From NCBI RefSeq assembly GCF_022810405.1, contig NZ_JALGQE010000005.1, forward strand, positions 186,001 through 250,000: a stretch of 64,000 bases of DNA, read 5' to 3'. Positions 37,027 to 46,281 of the stretch are shown here, one piece after another (positions within the stretch are counted from its first letter, which is position 1; every line of letters begins with the position of its first letter). The notes beneath the pieces are model-generated. The model ran no database searches, was not told the DNA's origin, and saw only the letters and a program-made list of their open reading frames with translations. This DNA comes from Rhodococcus sp. ARC_M5. Its GTDB lineage: Bacteria; Actinomycetota; Actinomycetes; Mycobacteriales; Mycobacteriaceae. Position numbers and translations under genes: made by a program.

Positions 37027-38334
37027 GTGAGCGACGACCCGCCGGTACCCGAGCAGGCCACGAGGCATCCGGCACTGCCTGGGCAGCGAATGCCCTACAT
37101 GGCCGACGCACGCAACCCGCTCGCTCGCTTCCGCAGTCCGCTGCGCGGCACGTGGTTGACGTCATTGTTCGGTGCGGTACTCCTGGTGGCGCTGCCGATC
37201 ATCATCGTGACGGGTCTGCTCTCGTACAGCGCGTACGGCCCGCAGTTCGGCCAGGCCAGGCCCGGTGCCGTGGGGTGGCTACGGTTGCCCTTCTTCGACT
37301 GGCCGACGAACCCTGCCTGGCTCTACCAACTCACGCAGGGCCTGCACGTCGGGCTCGGTCTCATCATCGTGCCGCTCGTCATCGCCAAACTCTGGTCGGT
37401 GATGCCCAAGCTCGTCGAACTACCACCGGTGCGGTCACCCGCGCATGCGCTCGAACGTCTGTCTCTGCTGGCTCTCGTGGGCGGCCTGCTGTTCGAGATC
37501 GTCACCGGTGTTCTCAACATCCAGTACGACTACGTGTTCGGCTTCGATTTCTACGCCGCTCACTACTTCGGCGCCTGGGTGTTCATCTCCGGATTTCTCG
37601 TTCACCTCGGCCTCAAGGTTCCGCTGATGTGGCGCACCCTGAGATCCGAATCCCTGATGGATGTGTTGCGCGCCAGGAACGAAGCTCCGGACAAGCAGAA
37701 CGACGACAACCCCCCGGCTACCATGAATCGCCGCGGTGCCATCGGATTGGTGGCTGCCGGAATGGGTTTCGTTGCCGTGTTGACAGTAGGCCAGACGCTC
37801 GGCGGAGTGCTGCGCAAGGCTGCCATTCTGCTACCCCGCGGGCGCTCCAACGGCGACGGCCCCAACGACTTTCAGATCAACCGAACGGCCGAAGCGGCGG
37901 GAATCACCGAGGCCCAAACCGGTGCCGACTGGCAACTGATGATCAGCAGTGCAGCCGACGACGCCGTCCCGATCGTGCTGTCTCGAGGCAGGCTGCTGTC
38001 GATGCCGCAGCGCACCGCCGAACTTCCGATCGCGTGCGTCGAAGGATGGTCCACGACGCAGACCTGGACCGGCGTCCCGTTGGCCGAACTCGCCGCGCTG
38101 GCGGGCGTGCCCGCACCGCGGTCGGCAGAGGTGAGCTCGCTCGAACAGAACGGATCGTTCACCCGTGCGGTGCTGCAGGGAAATCAAGCGGCGCACCCGA
38201 ACTCGTTGCTGGCGCTGAAAGTCAACGGCGTCGATCTCTCGCTCGATCACGGCTATCCCGCACGCGTGATCGTGCCTGCTCTCCCAGGCGTCCACAACAC
38301 CAAATGGGTTGCTCGTATCGTGTTCCGCTCGTGA
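37027..38334 (+). CDS. Cytochrome b561-like membrane domain fused to molybdopterin-oxidoreductase domain
   Basis: A 435-residue protein. Residues 40-215 hold four to five membrane helices with histidines fit for heme ligation (TQGLHVGLGLIIVP, DFYAAHYFGAWVFISGFLVHLGLK), like cytochrome b561/YedZ-type proteins. A further helix (residues about 235-255) leads to an external domain resembling the sulfite-oxidase/SoeA-like molybdopterin fold (PIACVEGWSTTQTWTGVPLAELAALAG and HGYPARVIVPALPGVHNTKW). CVEGW contains the cysteine that ligates molybdenum. It could be a self-contained membrane reductase, perhaps for oxidised methionine. Start is GTG 37027. Confidence 0.82.
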   Translation: MSDDPPVPEQATRHPALPGQRMPYMADARNPLARFRSPLRGTWLTSLFGAVLLVALPIIIVTGLLSYSAYGPQFGQARPGAVGWLRLPFFDWPTNPAWLYQLTQGLHVGLGLIIVPLVIAKLWSVMPKLVELPPVRSPAHALERLSLLALVGGLLFEIVTGVLNIQYDYVFGFDFYAAHYFGAWVFISGFLVHLGLKVPLMWRTLRSESLMDVLRARNEAPDKQNDDNPPATMNRRGAIGLVAAGMGFVAVLTVGQTLGGVLRKAAILLPRGRSNGDGPNDFQINRTAEAAGITEAQTGADWQLMISSAADDAVPIVLSRGRLLSMPQRTAELPIACVEGWSTTQTWTGVPLAELAALAGVPAPRSAEVSSLEQNGSFTRAVLQGNQAAHPNSLLALKVNGVDLSLDHGYPARVIVPALPGVHNTKWVARIVFRS

Positions 38335-38442
38335 CGAACAGGGGCCGAACCCGGCGGCGGGGGAGTCGGCTTGCCAGGGACCTCCACTTTCATAAAGAGT
38401 GAGGCAGGTCACTGAGCAGACGCCGGCCCGCGAGGAGAACCG

Positions 38443-39696
38443 ATGACCGAAACCACTGCACCGCCCCCGAAATGGAAGGTGGTCGGCCCTGGACTGGTGG
38501 TCGCCGCAACCGGCATCGGCGCCGCCGACCTCGTCGCGACACTGGTCGCCGGGTCACGATACGGCTACGCACTGCTGTGGGTGATCATCGTCGGTGTCGT
38601 CATGAAAGTCGTTCTGGTGGAAGGTGCCGGCCGCTACACGTTGGCGTCGGGAAACACGATCTTCCAGGGCTGGCGTTCGCTGGGTAAGTGGACGACGGTG
38701 TATTTCGCGCCCTACATCGTGATCTGGGGATTCGTCTACGGCGCTGCGGCGATGTCGTCGAGCGCGCTGCCGATCGTCGCACTGTTCCCCGCACTGGATC
38801 TCAAGGTCGTCGCCATCGCATCCGGACTCCTCGGGTTCGCATTGATCTCGCTCGGTAGCTACGGGTTCTTCGAGAAGATCATCACCGTCTTCGTCGGCAT
38901 CATGTTCGTCACGGTCATCGGCGCCGCGGTAGTGGCTGTTCCGAACGTTCCCGCGATCGTCAAGGGCATCGTTCCCACCATTCCCGACGGCTCGATCGTG
39001 TACGTCCTCGGCCTCGCCGGTGGCGTCGGTGGCACCATCACGCTCGCTGCATACGGCTACTGGCTACGCGAGAAGGGCTGGATCACACCGAAATTCATGC
39101 GCGTCATGCGCATCGACAATTCGATGGCCTACGTCATCTCGGGCATTTTCGTCCTCGCGATGCTCATCGTCGGTGCCGAACTGCTGTACTCGTCGCAGAT
39201 CGCGATCTCCACCGGCGATCAGGGCTTGGTTCAGCTCTCCGACGTGCTGGCCGAGCGCTACGGCACGGTGTTCGGCTACGTGTTCCTCATCGGATTCTGG
39301 TCGGCGTCGTTCTCGTCGCTGATCGGGGTGTGGAACGGCGTGAGCCTGATGTTCGCGGACTTCGTCGGCAATCTGAAGGGGCTCGAACAGGGCCACTCGG
39401 ACACGCGTGTGGGCGGCAAGTACTTCCGCTGGTACGTCGCGTGGTTGACGTTTCCGCCCATGGCGCTGCTGTGGCTCGACCAACCGATCGGGCTCGTACT
39501 GACGTACGGCGTGCTCGGGGCGGTGTTCATGCCGTTCCTGGCGGTCACGTTGTTGATTCTGCTCAACAGCGATCGGGTGCCGACGCAATGGCGCAACGGC
39601 TGGTTCACCAACCTCACGCTGGGTGTCTGTGCATTGCTGTTCGCGTGGCTCGCCGTCGACCAGGTATTGGATGCCCTCGACAAATACGTGTACTAG
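38443..39696 (+). CDS. Nramp-like divalent metal transporter with altered metal motifs
   Basis: A 417-residue, 11-helix Nramp-superfamily protein (GPGLVVAATGIGAADLVATL, SRYGYALLWV, GFWSASFSSLIGVWNG). Classic Nramp helix 1 carries DPGN and helix 6 carries MPH, the transition-metal ligands. Here helix 1 has GAAD at the DPGN site and helix 6 reads GTITLAAYGYWLRE with no MPH. It therefore probably does not carry Mn or Fe in the usual way; Nramp-related magnesium transporters also lack these residues, so magnesium is a possibility. GAGGAGA stands before the ATG. It overlaps a convergent gene by four bases. Confidence 0.85.
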   Translation: MTETTAPPPKWKVVGPGLVVAATGIGAADLVATLVAGSRYGYALLWVIIVGVVMKVVLVEGAGRYTLASGNTIFQGWRSLGKWTTVYFAPYIVIWGFVYGAAAMSSSALPIVALFPALDLKVVAIASGLLGFALISLGSYGFFEKIITVFVGIMFVTVIGAAVVAVPNVPAIVKGIVPTIPDGSIVYVLGLAGGVGGTITLAAYGYWLREKGWITPKFMRVMRIDNSMAYVISGIFVLAMLIVGAELLYSSQIAISTGDQGLVQLSDVLAERYGTVFGYVFLIGFWSASFSSLIGVWNGVSLMFADFVGNLKGLEQGHSDTRVGGKYFRWYVAWLTFPPMALLWLDQPIGLVLTYGVLGAVFMPFLAVTLLILLNSDRVPTQWRNGWFTNLTLGVCALLFAWLAVDQVLDALDKYVY

Positions 39697-40136
39697 TCGG
39701 CGGCTTCCAGGCGGGCCCGCAGTGTCGACTCCGTGTGCTTGATCGCCTGACCCACAACCGGCTCCACTACCGCACCCAGCACCTTGCCTGCGATTCCGCC
39801 GGGCAGGCTGTAGCGGAACACCACATCCAGACGGGTACCGCCGTCTGCCGTATCGGAGAACGACCACGTGGACGAGTTGGACAGGCCCTCGACCGATTCG
39901 AGCGTCAGCTTCTCGTTGTGGACCCATTCGGTCACGTGCACAACGGAGGTGAGGGCCTTCGGACCGATCTGCATCGTCGCGTCGTACCTGGCACCGAGGC
40001 CTGAGGTGACCTCGCTCGTCGGCTCGAACCGGGTGATGCCGAACATCCACTGCGGGACGTTTCTGAAGTCGTCCATATAGGCGAACGCCGCGTCACGGCT
40101 GGTCGACGCAACGGCCGAACGATTGATTTCACGCAC
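39693..40136 (-). CDS. SRPBCC (START-like) family protein
   Basis: A 147-residue protein starting MREINRSAVASTSRDAAFAYMDDFRNVPQWM, the usual opening of polyketide-cyclase/SRPBCC lipid-binding proteins, with later strands FRYSLPGGIAGKVLG and a long C-terminal helix. Members bind hydrophobic ligands or act as accessory proteins; this one has no specific partner. The GTG start follows the stop of the dehydrogenase gene by 29 bases on the same strand. The family call is from fold pattern. Confidence 0.82.
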   Translation of the reverse strand: MREINRSAVASTSRDAAFAYMDDFRNVPQWMFGITRFEPTSEVTSGLGARYDATMQIGPKALTSVVHVTEWVHNEKLTLESVEGLSNSSTWSFSDTADGGTRLDVVFRYSLPGGIAGKVLGAVVEPVVGQAIKHTESTLRARLEAAD

Positions 40137-40165
40137 TCGTGCACCCTAGTACACGCTACGGAGTG

Positions 40166-41155
40166 TTACGTATACTTTGGCGCGTCGTTCTGTCTGCGCA
40201 CGTACCCCAACCGCATGTCCACGACGTTGACCAGTGCCGAACCACGGACGTATCGCTGCAGGTTGTCCTCGAACAACGCCCACAGACGGTCGGCGAAGTC
40301 ATCGGCGTCGCCCGCCAGATGCGCAGTCAGGATGACGTTGTCCATGCCCCACAGCGGGCTCGTATCCGGCAGCGGCTCGACCTCGAACACGTCCAACACG
40401 GCCCACCGGATCTCTCCGGAAGCCAGGGCGTCGCACAGGGCTCGTTCGTCGACGACGGGCCCGCGAGCGATGTTGACCAGGCCCGAATCGGGACGCATGG
40501 CCGCGAGCACCTCTCCGTCGACGAGACCGCGGGTGGCATCGGTCAACGGTGCCGCCAGCACGATCACGTCGTACTCGCCCGCATACGTGGGTAGTTGCCG
40601 AACATTGCGGATTCGCGTGAACTCCGTGTCACCGGACCGCTCGGACGTTGCCGCGGCATCCACGCGCATTCCGAGGGCACCGAGCACTCGGCCGATCTCG
40701 CGCCCGATGGAACCGGGTCCGACGACGAGAGCGGAGCGACCGCGAATCCCGTTGGTGATTCTGTGCTCCCAGACTCGCTCGCGTTGTCGAGCAAGCGCTT
40801 GTGGCAGTTTCTTGACCGACGCCAGAATGCCGGCGGCGACGTACTCGGCGATCGCGCGGTCGAGGATTCCACCGGAGTTCGTCAGCGTCCACGACCCCTC
40901 GCGCAGAGCCGGATCGAGCAGTCGATCGACGCCGGCACTCGACGAGTGGATCCACCGAAGATTCTCGGCCTTCGGCCATACGGCCCGCAGATCGGCGGTC
41001 TCGAACGTCCGGAACAGCAGCACCTCGGCCCACGGCACCGCGTCGGCGAGTTCGGCGATCGTGCAACTCCGAAACTCGGCACCGTCCAACGGGGGAAGGA
41101 CCTTCCGGTCCGAATCGTTCTCGACCACAAGCACGTTCACCACAGGACTCGCCAC
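40166..41155 (-). CDS. D-isomer-specific 2-hydroxyacid dehydrogenase
   Basis: A 329-residue NAD(P)-dependent dehydrogenase. The Rossmann motif is SALVVGPGSIGREIGRVLGALGM. The catalytic residues are Arg in LVNIARGPVVDE, Glu in VLDVFEVEPLPDTSPLW, and His in VILTAHLAG. The substrate may be a 2-keto acid such as glyoxylate or hydroxypyruvate. The start at GTG 41155 is uncertain: GGAGG just upstream better suits GTG 41143 or 41140. It is divergent from a GNAT gene 17 bases away, so their promoters overlap. Confidence 0.88.
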   Translation of the reverse strand: MASPVVNVLVVENDSDRKVLPPLDGAEFRSCTIAELADAVPWAEVLLFRTFETADLRAVWPKAENLRWIHSSSAGVDRLLDPALREGSWTLTNSGGILDRAIAEYVAAGILASVKKLPQALARQRERVWEHRITNGIRGRSALVVGPGSIGREIGRVLGALGMRVDAAATSERSGDTEFTRIRNVRQLPTYAGEYDVIVLAAPLTDATRGLVDGEVLAAMRPDSGLVNIARGPVVDERALCDALASGEIRWAVLDVFEVEPLPDTSPLWGMDNVILTAHLAGDADDFADRLWALFEDNLQRYVRGSALVNVVDMRLGYVRRQNDAPKYT

Positions 41156-41172
41156 CTCCGTACGATGGCACC

Positions 41173-41679
41173 GTGCTCACCGTAGAACTCGCATCTGCCG
41201 CCGACGCGGCAACGATACTCGGCCTCCGGCACGCTGCCGAGGACTGGCTGTTCGCTCGTGGAATCGATCAGTGGACGCCACGCGAGGTACCTCTCACCAC
41301 GATCGCTGCGCAGATCGACGCGGGAGAGTTCCATGTCGCCCGATACGATCACAGGGGACCGATCGTCGCCGCACTACGGTTGATCGACTCCGATCCGGAC
41401 ATCTGGCCCGACCAGGACGTATCGGCCTGCTACGTCCACGGATTGGTGATCGACAGAAGAGAGGCCGGCACCGGCCTCGGCACGTTGCTGCTCGAGTGGG
41501 CGTCGGAGCAGACCCGTCGGGAGGGGCGATCCCTGCTGCGTCTGGACTGCGCCGAGACCAACGGTGAGTTGCGCAGTTACTACCTGAATCAGGGGTTCCG
41601 CTACGTCGGCCGCCGCGAGTTCGCCGAGGGCAGTTCGTGGTTCAGCGTGGCCCTGTTCGAGAAGCCGACCGATCGGTAG
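41173..41679 (+). CDS. GNAT family N-acetyltransferase
   Basis: A 168-residue acetyltransferase. ACYVHGLVIDRREAGTGLGTLLLEWA contains the acetyl-CoA loop (R/Q-x-x-G-x-G/A), followed by LDCAETNGELRSYYLNQGFRYVG. The N-terminal part has the usual VELASAADAATILGLRHAAEDW. TACGAT lies exactly six bases before GTG 41173, so the transcript is likely leaderless. Ten bases separate it from the sugar acetyltransferase gene. Substrate unknown. Confidence 0.87.
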   Translation: MLTVELASAADAATILGLRHAAEDWLFARGIDQWTPREVPLTTIAAQIDAGEFHVARYDHRGPIVAALRLIDSDPDIWPDQDVSACYVHGLVIDRREAGTGLGTLLLEWASEQTRREGRSLLRLDCAETNGELRSYYLNQGFRYVGRREFAEGSSWFSVALFEKPTDR

Positions 41680-41689
41680 CCTGTCATCC

Positions 41690-42250
41690 ATGAACGAGAA
41701 CCGGGATCGAATGCTGCGCGGCGAGCTCTACCGAGAGAGTGATCCCGAGTTGGTGGCGTCCCGGGTGTCGTGCGGGAAGCTGCTCGACCGGTTCAACGCG
41801 ACCACGGCAGACCGGAACGCAGAAAGGCGTGAACTGCTCAGCGAGCTGCTCGGATCCATCGGAGACGATTCGTCGATCATGCCCAGATTCCAATGCGACT
41901 ACGGCACTTACATTTCCATCGGGTCGAACACTTTCCTCAACTACGACGCAATCCTGTTGGACTGCGCGCCGATCACCATCGGTGACGACGTATCGATCGG
42001 CCCACGGGCGCAACTGCTGACGGCGCTGCATCCGATGGAGGATCACGAGGCGCGCCGAACACGCTGGGAGAGCGCTCTTCCCATCACCATAGGAAACAAC
42101 GTGTGGTTGGGTGGCGGGGTCATCGTCTGCCCAGGAGTCACGATCGGCGACAACTCGGTGATCGGTGCAGGCAGCGTCGTCACCCGGGACGTGCCGTCGC
42201 ACACCTTCGCGGCCGGCAACCCGTGTCGGGCAATTCGCGCTCTACCGTGA
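41690..42250 (+). CDS. Sugar O-acetyltransferase (maltose/galactoside acetyltransferase type)
   Basis: A 186-residue left-handed beta-helix acetyltransferase. It starts with the maltose acetyltransferase leader MNENRDRMLRGELYRESDPELV, and hexapeptide repeats include ISIGSNTFLNYDAILLDCAPITIGDDVSIGP and ITIGNNVWLGGGVIVCPGVTIGDNSVIGAG. The catalytic His is in LLTALHPMEDHEARR. Acetyl-CoA-dependent acetylation of free sugars is a detoxifying or salvage role. TAGCCT seven bases before the ATG is a possible leaderless promoter that overlaps the preceding stop. The 3' end overlaps the ABC permease by nine bases. Confidence 0.9.
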   Translation: MNENRDRMLRGELYRESDPELVASRVSCGKLLDRFNATTADRNAERRELLSELLGSIGDDSSIMPRFQCDYGTYISIGSNTFLNYDAILLDCAPITIGDDVSIGPRAQLLTALHPMEDHEARRTRWESALPITIGNNVWLGGGVIVCPGVTIGDNSVIGAGSVVTRDVPSHTFAAGNPCRAIRALP

Positions 42251-43825
42251 GATCACCTCGTGCAGGATCTTGTCGGAGTCACTGACCAACGTGTCGACGG
42301 CCACCCGCGCACCCCACCACATCCCCAGCCACCCGACGGCCGCGGCCACGGGAACGGACAGATACGCGAAGGCACCGGGGAGGAGTAGTGCCAGTAGCAG
42401 AGCGGGCAGTACCGACACCGCGAGTACAACTATTGCCAGCATGAGCAGGGCGAACGAACCTCCGTTGAACGACCCTCGCGTGTTGAGAGAGAAGGCCTTG
42501 GTCGGTTCGGGAACCGGATAGGCGGCACGGACGGAGACCATGACGATGAGGCCCGCGCTGACCCCGAGCATCGACAGCGTGACCGAGATGGGGATTGCCA
42601 ATCGGTCGAATCCGAGGTCACCGAATACGCGGACGACCGCCGTGGGCACGATCGCGAAGGGTGCAGCCACGATCAGCCAGGCGAGCTGCCGGCCACGAAC
42701 GTCGTCGCGCAGAGCTTGCGGAATCATCACCAGGTGCCACATCGAACCGCCGTCGAGGCCGTACAGATTCGATCCCGCGCCCATCGCCATGAAGATCACG
42801 ATCCACGCGCCCCATGCTGCACTGAACGGAATCGAGTCGGTCACCAACGGACCGACGCCTCCGAGCACCGCGAAGATGAGGACCGACAGCAGCTGACTTC
42901 GACGACGCATATCGCCGCGCCACAGGGACAGCTCTCGCATCACCACCGCACCGATCCGCGATGCCCGCCAGCCGGTATCGCCGTTACGACCCTCTGCTGC
43001 CACCTGCTTCCGCGACGCGCCGTACGAGGCGGACACCCGTCCCTCGAAGAGCCGAAGCACAAGTCGCTGCCACGACCACACCACTACACCGTCGAGCAGC
43101 AACAGTCCCGCCACTGCGCCGATCGCCAGGAGCCAGTTACCGTCCAGCGCAGCATCCACACCGGTGATTCCCCAGCTGAACGGAATCGAATGTGCCAGTG
43201 TCAGAGGCCAGGTCACTTCACCCGACAGCACCCGCGAGAAGTTCTGGGTGATGGGGAACTGCAGGAAGTACAGCCCGCCGAACACCGCACCGAACGCCAG
43301 CAGAGCGAACTCTCGACTACGTCGACTCTTCAGTAGCTGAGACATCGCCACGGTGACCACTCTGGACAGTGACACGAAGAGCACCACGGTCGCGGGCCAA
43401 GCCACCAGAGCGACCGGAAGTGCTGCGAGGGAACGGGACACGGCATAGATCGGGATCGACGCAGTCGCAATGGCCGTCAACGGCACCACCATGCCGAACG
43501 CCGACGTGCCCAACAACGCACGAGCCAGGCGTGCGGGTTCGACCGACAGCATCTGGAAGTGGCGGGGCTGGATGTTGTCGTCCGAGATTCCCGAGAGCAC
43601 CGGGAACAGCACCCAGCTCAGGCCGATCAGGGTCAGCCCGAGGCTCACGGTGCCGCCGACCAACACCTGCGAGTCTCCACTGCGCGCAGACAACACACAC
43701 GCCACGACCGCGAATACCAGTCCCAGCAACCCGAACACGGCTTTCACCACTGCTTGCCCGCCCTTGAACTGCCTGCGGTAGAGCGTGATTCGCATCTGCA
43801 GGACGGTTCGGCCGAGGGACGTCAC
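42242..43825 (-). CDS. ABC transporter permease
   Basis: A 527-residue membrane protein with about 11-12 helices (for example AVFGLLGLVFAVVACVLSAR, GTVSLGLTLIGLSWVLFPVL, ALLLALLLPGAFAYLSVPV) and a soluble charged loop near the middle. GTG 43825 overlaps the ATPase stop (GTGA), so it is the translationally coupled partner of the next gene. The frame is open far upstream, but that part is an antisense-like shadow of the ATPase gene. Size and helix number suggest an ABC-2-type exporter half. Substrate unknown. Confidence 0.83.
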   Translation of the reverse strand: MTSLGRTVLQMRITLYRRQFKGGQAVVKAVFGLLGLVFAVVACVLSARSGDSQVLVGGTVSLGLTLIGLSWVLFPVLSGISDDNIQPRHFQMLSVEPARLARALLGTSAFGMVVPLTAIATASIPIYAVSRSLAALPVALVAWPATVVLFVSLSRVVTVAMSQLLKSRRSREFALLAFGAVFGGLYFLQFPITQNFSRVLSGEVTWPLTLAHSIPFSWGITGVDAALDGNWLLAIGAVAGLLLLDGVVVWSWQRLVLRLFEGRVSASYGASRKQVAAEGRNGDTGWRASRIGAVVMRELSLWRGDMRRRSQLLSVLIFAVLGGVGPLVTDSIPFSAAWGAWIVIFMAMGAGSNLYGLDGGSMWHLVMIPQALRDDVRGRQLAWLIVAAPFAIVPTAVVRVFGDLGFDRLAIPISVTLSMLGVSAGLIVMVSVRAAYPVPEPTKAFSLNTRGSFNGGSFALLMLAIVVLAVSVLPALLLALLLPGAFAYLSVPVAAAVGWLGMWWGARVAVDTLVSDSDKILHEVISR

Positions 43826-44622
43826 GAGCGCATCCAGGACAGGCCGTCGGGGTTCTGCTCGCGAGTACCGACCAGGCGAACGAAGGCGTCGTCCAGGCTT
43901 CCCCCCGCACGGACCTCGTCCACCGTTCCCGCGGCGACGACGCGGCCGCCGGTGATGACGCCGACGTGGGTGCAGAGCTGCTCGACGAGGGCCATCACGT
44001 GGCTCGACAGAATCACCGAGCCGCCGGACCGGACGAATTGGATCAGAATGTTGCGAATGGTGGTGGAGGAGATGGGGTCGACCGCCTCGAACGGTTCGTC
44101 CAACACCAGCAGCCGTGGACCGTGCAGCAATGCCGAGGCCAGTCCGATCTTCTTGGTCATGCCCGCGGAGTAGTCGGCGATGACGGTTCCCCCGGCATCC
44201 GCCAGATCCAGCGCGTCCAGCAGCTCGTCTCGACGCTGTGCGATCACGTCCTCCGGCATCGCGCGCAGTCGTCCGAAGTACGTCAGCAGCTCGTGGCCGG
44301 TGAACTGCGAGGGCAGAGCGAGCCCGTCGGGGAGCACGCCCAACAGTTCTTTTGCGGCGATGGGATCGGCCCAGACATCTCGTCCGAACACCAGACTTCG
44401 GCCGTACTGTGGCCTGAGCAGACCGACCGCCATGGACAGGCACGTCGTCTTACCTGCGCCGTTCGGGCCGACGAGGCCGAACATCGATCCGGGTGGAACC
44501 ATCAGCGAGAGGTCGTCGACGGCAACCTTGGGACCGAAGGCCATACACAGGTGCTCGATCAGCAGGGCGGCAGAGTTCGTTTGCACGGGTAACAGACTAA
44601 CCGGTATGGGGTGATTCGTCAT
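43822..44622 (-). CDS. ABC transporter ATP-binding protein
   Basis: A 266-residue ATPase with Walker A GLVGPNGAGKTTCLSMAVGL, signature DYSAGMTKKIGLASALL, Walker B LLVLDEPFEAVD and H-loop VILSSHVMALVEQL. The signature is YSAGM rather than the standard LSGGQ, as in many ABC-2 exporters. It forms an exporter with the permease gene it overlaps. ATG 44622 was taken; GTG 44586 would remove 12 residues. Divergent from a short-chain dehydrogenase gene 36 bases away. Confidence 0.9.
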   Translation of the reverse strand: MTNHPIPVSLLPVQTNSAALLIEHLCMAFGPKVAVDDLSLMVPPGSMFGLVGPNGAGKTTCLSMAVGLLRPQYGRSLVFGRDVWADPIAAKELLGVLPDGLALPSQFTGHELLTYFGRLRAMPEDVIAQRRDELLDALDLADAGGTVIADYSAGMTKKIGLASALLHGPRLLVLDEPFEAVDPISSTTIRNILIQFVRSGGSVILSSHVMALVEQLCTHVGVITGGRVVAAGTVDEVRAGGSLDDAFVRLVGTREQNPDGLSWMRS

Positions 44623-44658
44623 GCGGTACGAACCGACTGCACCGGTACCATTCCGGAC

Positions 44659-45462
44659 ATGAATCGCACCGCAGTGGTCACCGGAGCTTCGTCGGGTATC
44701 GGACGCGCGGTCGCGCAGGCGCTCGTCGCCCGGGGCTATCGAGTGATCGGCACGTCCCGCAATCCGGCATCGATGACCGACGCCCAGCGGGCCACCGGCG
44801 TCGAGTATCGCGCTCTCGATCTCACCGAAGCCGACTCGATCCGCACCTTCGTCGCCGATCTCGGTGACGTCGACGTCCTGGTCAACAACGCCGGTGAGAG
44901 TCAGTCCGGTCCGTTCGAGGAACTACCGACCGACGCCATCGAGCGACTGTTCCAATTGAACGTCTTCGGCGCAGTGACGCTGTCGCAGAGCGTCATTCCC
45001 GGCATGCGTGCGCGCGGGTACGGCCGCATCGTCATGGTCGGCTCGATGCTGGCCAGCTTCCCGCTCGCCTACCGCTCGTCCTACGCCTCGACGAAGGCCG
45101 CCATCAAGGGCTTCTCCGACGCGGCGCGCCTGGAACTGTCGCCCTACGGCGTGTGGATGACCACCGTCGAGCCGGGATCGATCAACACCGGAATCAGCGA
45201 GCGGCGAACCAAGTACATCGCACCGGATTCGGTCCACCGAGACGACTTCCACACCGCGATCTCATCCCTGGACCGCAACGAAGGAACCGGCATCTCCGCC
45301 GAGGATGTCGCCGAGGTGGTGCTGAAGGCCATCGAGGCGGACAAGCCGAAACCGTTGTACGCCAGGGGCAGCAACGCACCGGTCGTATTTCTTGCGCGGC
45401 GGTTGCTGCCAGCGACGTTCATGGAGAAGACGATCGCGAAGATGTTCGGTCTGAAGAGGTAG
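44659..45462 (+). CDS. Short-chain dehydrogenase/reductase
   Basis: A 267-residue SDR oxidoreductase. The cofactor motif is VVTGASSGIGRAVAQALVAR, NNAGES follows, and the catalytic Ser-Tyr-Lys set is VGSMLASFPLAYRSSYASTKAA. The Arg in GTSRNP after the second strand suggests NADP. ATG 44659 has TACCAT seven bases upstream, a leaderless-type promoter. Substrate unknown. Its stop is six bases before the end of a convergent pirin gene. Confidence 0.9.
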   Translation: MNRTAVVTGASSGIGRAVAQALVARGYRVIGTSRNPASMTDAQRATGVEYRALDLTEADSIRTFVADLGDVDVLVNNAGESQSGPFEELPTDAIERLFQLNVFGAVTLSQSVIPGMRARGYGRIVMVGSMLASFPLAYRSSYASTKAAIKGFSDAARLELSPYGVWMTTVEPGSINTGISERRTKYIAPDSVHRDDFHTAISSLDRNEGTGISAEDVAEVVLKAIEADKPKPLYARGSNAPVVFLARRLLPATFMEKTIAKMFGLKR

Positions 45463-45468
45463 CAGACC

Positions 45469-46251
45469 TCACCCGGCGATCGCGGCGTGCATCTCCCACA
45501 CGATCACTTCGGCTCCGGTTGCGGTGCTCAGCTTCTGCCCGCCGCCTCCGGAGATCCGCACGGCGTCGCCCTCGGCGAGTACGCCGACTCCCTCGAGCAT
45601 CGCTTCACCCTCGGCGACGAAGATGTGCACGAACGGCGCGTCGGGCACATCGACCGGGGCTTGCCCTGGCTGCAGACGGGCAGCGTGCATGGCGGCGTAC
45701 TTGTTCTTGATGCGGATCGCCGCGTGGTCGGCGTGATGAGCCATGCCTGACGCCACGGGAACCAGTCCGCCACTGAGCAATTCGCCGTCGATTTCGAGCT
45801 GCTCGTAGCCCGGGGTGATGCCCTGCTCGTCCGGGACCACCCACATCTGCACGAAGCGAACGGGATCGCCGTGCTTGCCCGAGTACGAGCCGGCGGTCTC
45901 ACCGAGTCGCCACGAATCGTTCTTCTCGGAGTGCAGGATTCCCGTACCTGCGCTCATCCGCTGCGCGAGACCGGGGTAGATGACGCCGGTATGGCCCATC
46001 GAATCCTGGTGCACCAGCGAACCCTGCAGGACCCAGGTGACGATTTCCATGTCGCGGTGCGGATGGGTGTCGAATCCCTGACCGGGAGTGACGATGTCGT
46101 CCTTGTTGACCATCAGGACACCGTGGTGGGTGTTGCCACGGTCGAAGTGGTTGCCGAAGGAGAAGGAGTGCTTGGAGTCGAGCCAGCCGATCCTGGTCTT
46201 GAATCGGTCGTCGGCTCGACGGACGTCGAGTGTGGTTGCTGCAGAGGTCAT
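45469..46251 (-). CDS. Pirin family protein
   Basis: A 260-residue bicupin of the pirin family. Metal-ligand residues are visible in FDTHPHRDMEIVTWVLQG and GILHSEKND, together with FGNHFDRGNTHHGVLMV. Some bacterial pirins oxidise flavonols or quinone-like compounds. It follows a VOC gene 30 bases upstream on the same strand, forming a VOC-pirin unit facing a MarR-pirin-hydrolase unit. This matches a module for detoxifying phenols, quinones or electrophiles, a function inferred from context. Confidence 0.92.
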   Translation of the reverse strand: MTSAATTLDVRRADDRFKTRIGWLDSKHSFSFGNHFDRGNTHHGVLMVNKDDIVTPGQGFDTHPHRDMEIVTWVLQGSLVHQDSMGHTGVIYPGLAQRMSAGTGILHSEKNDSWRLGETAGSYSGKHGDPVRFVQMWVVPDEQGITPGYEQLEIDGELLSGGLVPVASGMAHHADHAAIRIKNKYAAMHAARLQPGQAPVDVPDAPFVHIFVAEGEAMLEGVGVLAEGDAVRISGGGGQKLSTATGAEVIVWEMHAAIAG

Positions 46252-46281
46252 GTCATTGCCTCGGATCTCGAAGTGTGGGGG

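Noticed and set aside
42242..44443. 733-residue version of the ABC permease
   Set aside because: The N-terminal 206 residues are a shadow of the ATPase gene; GTG 43825 with GTGA overlap is the natural start.
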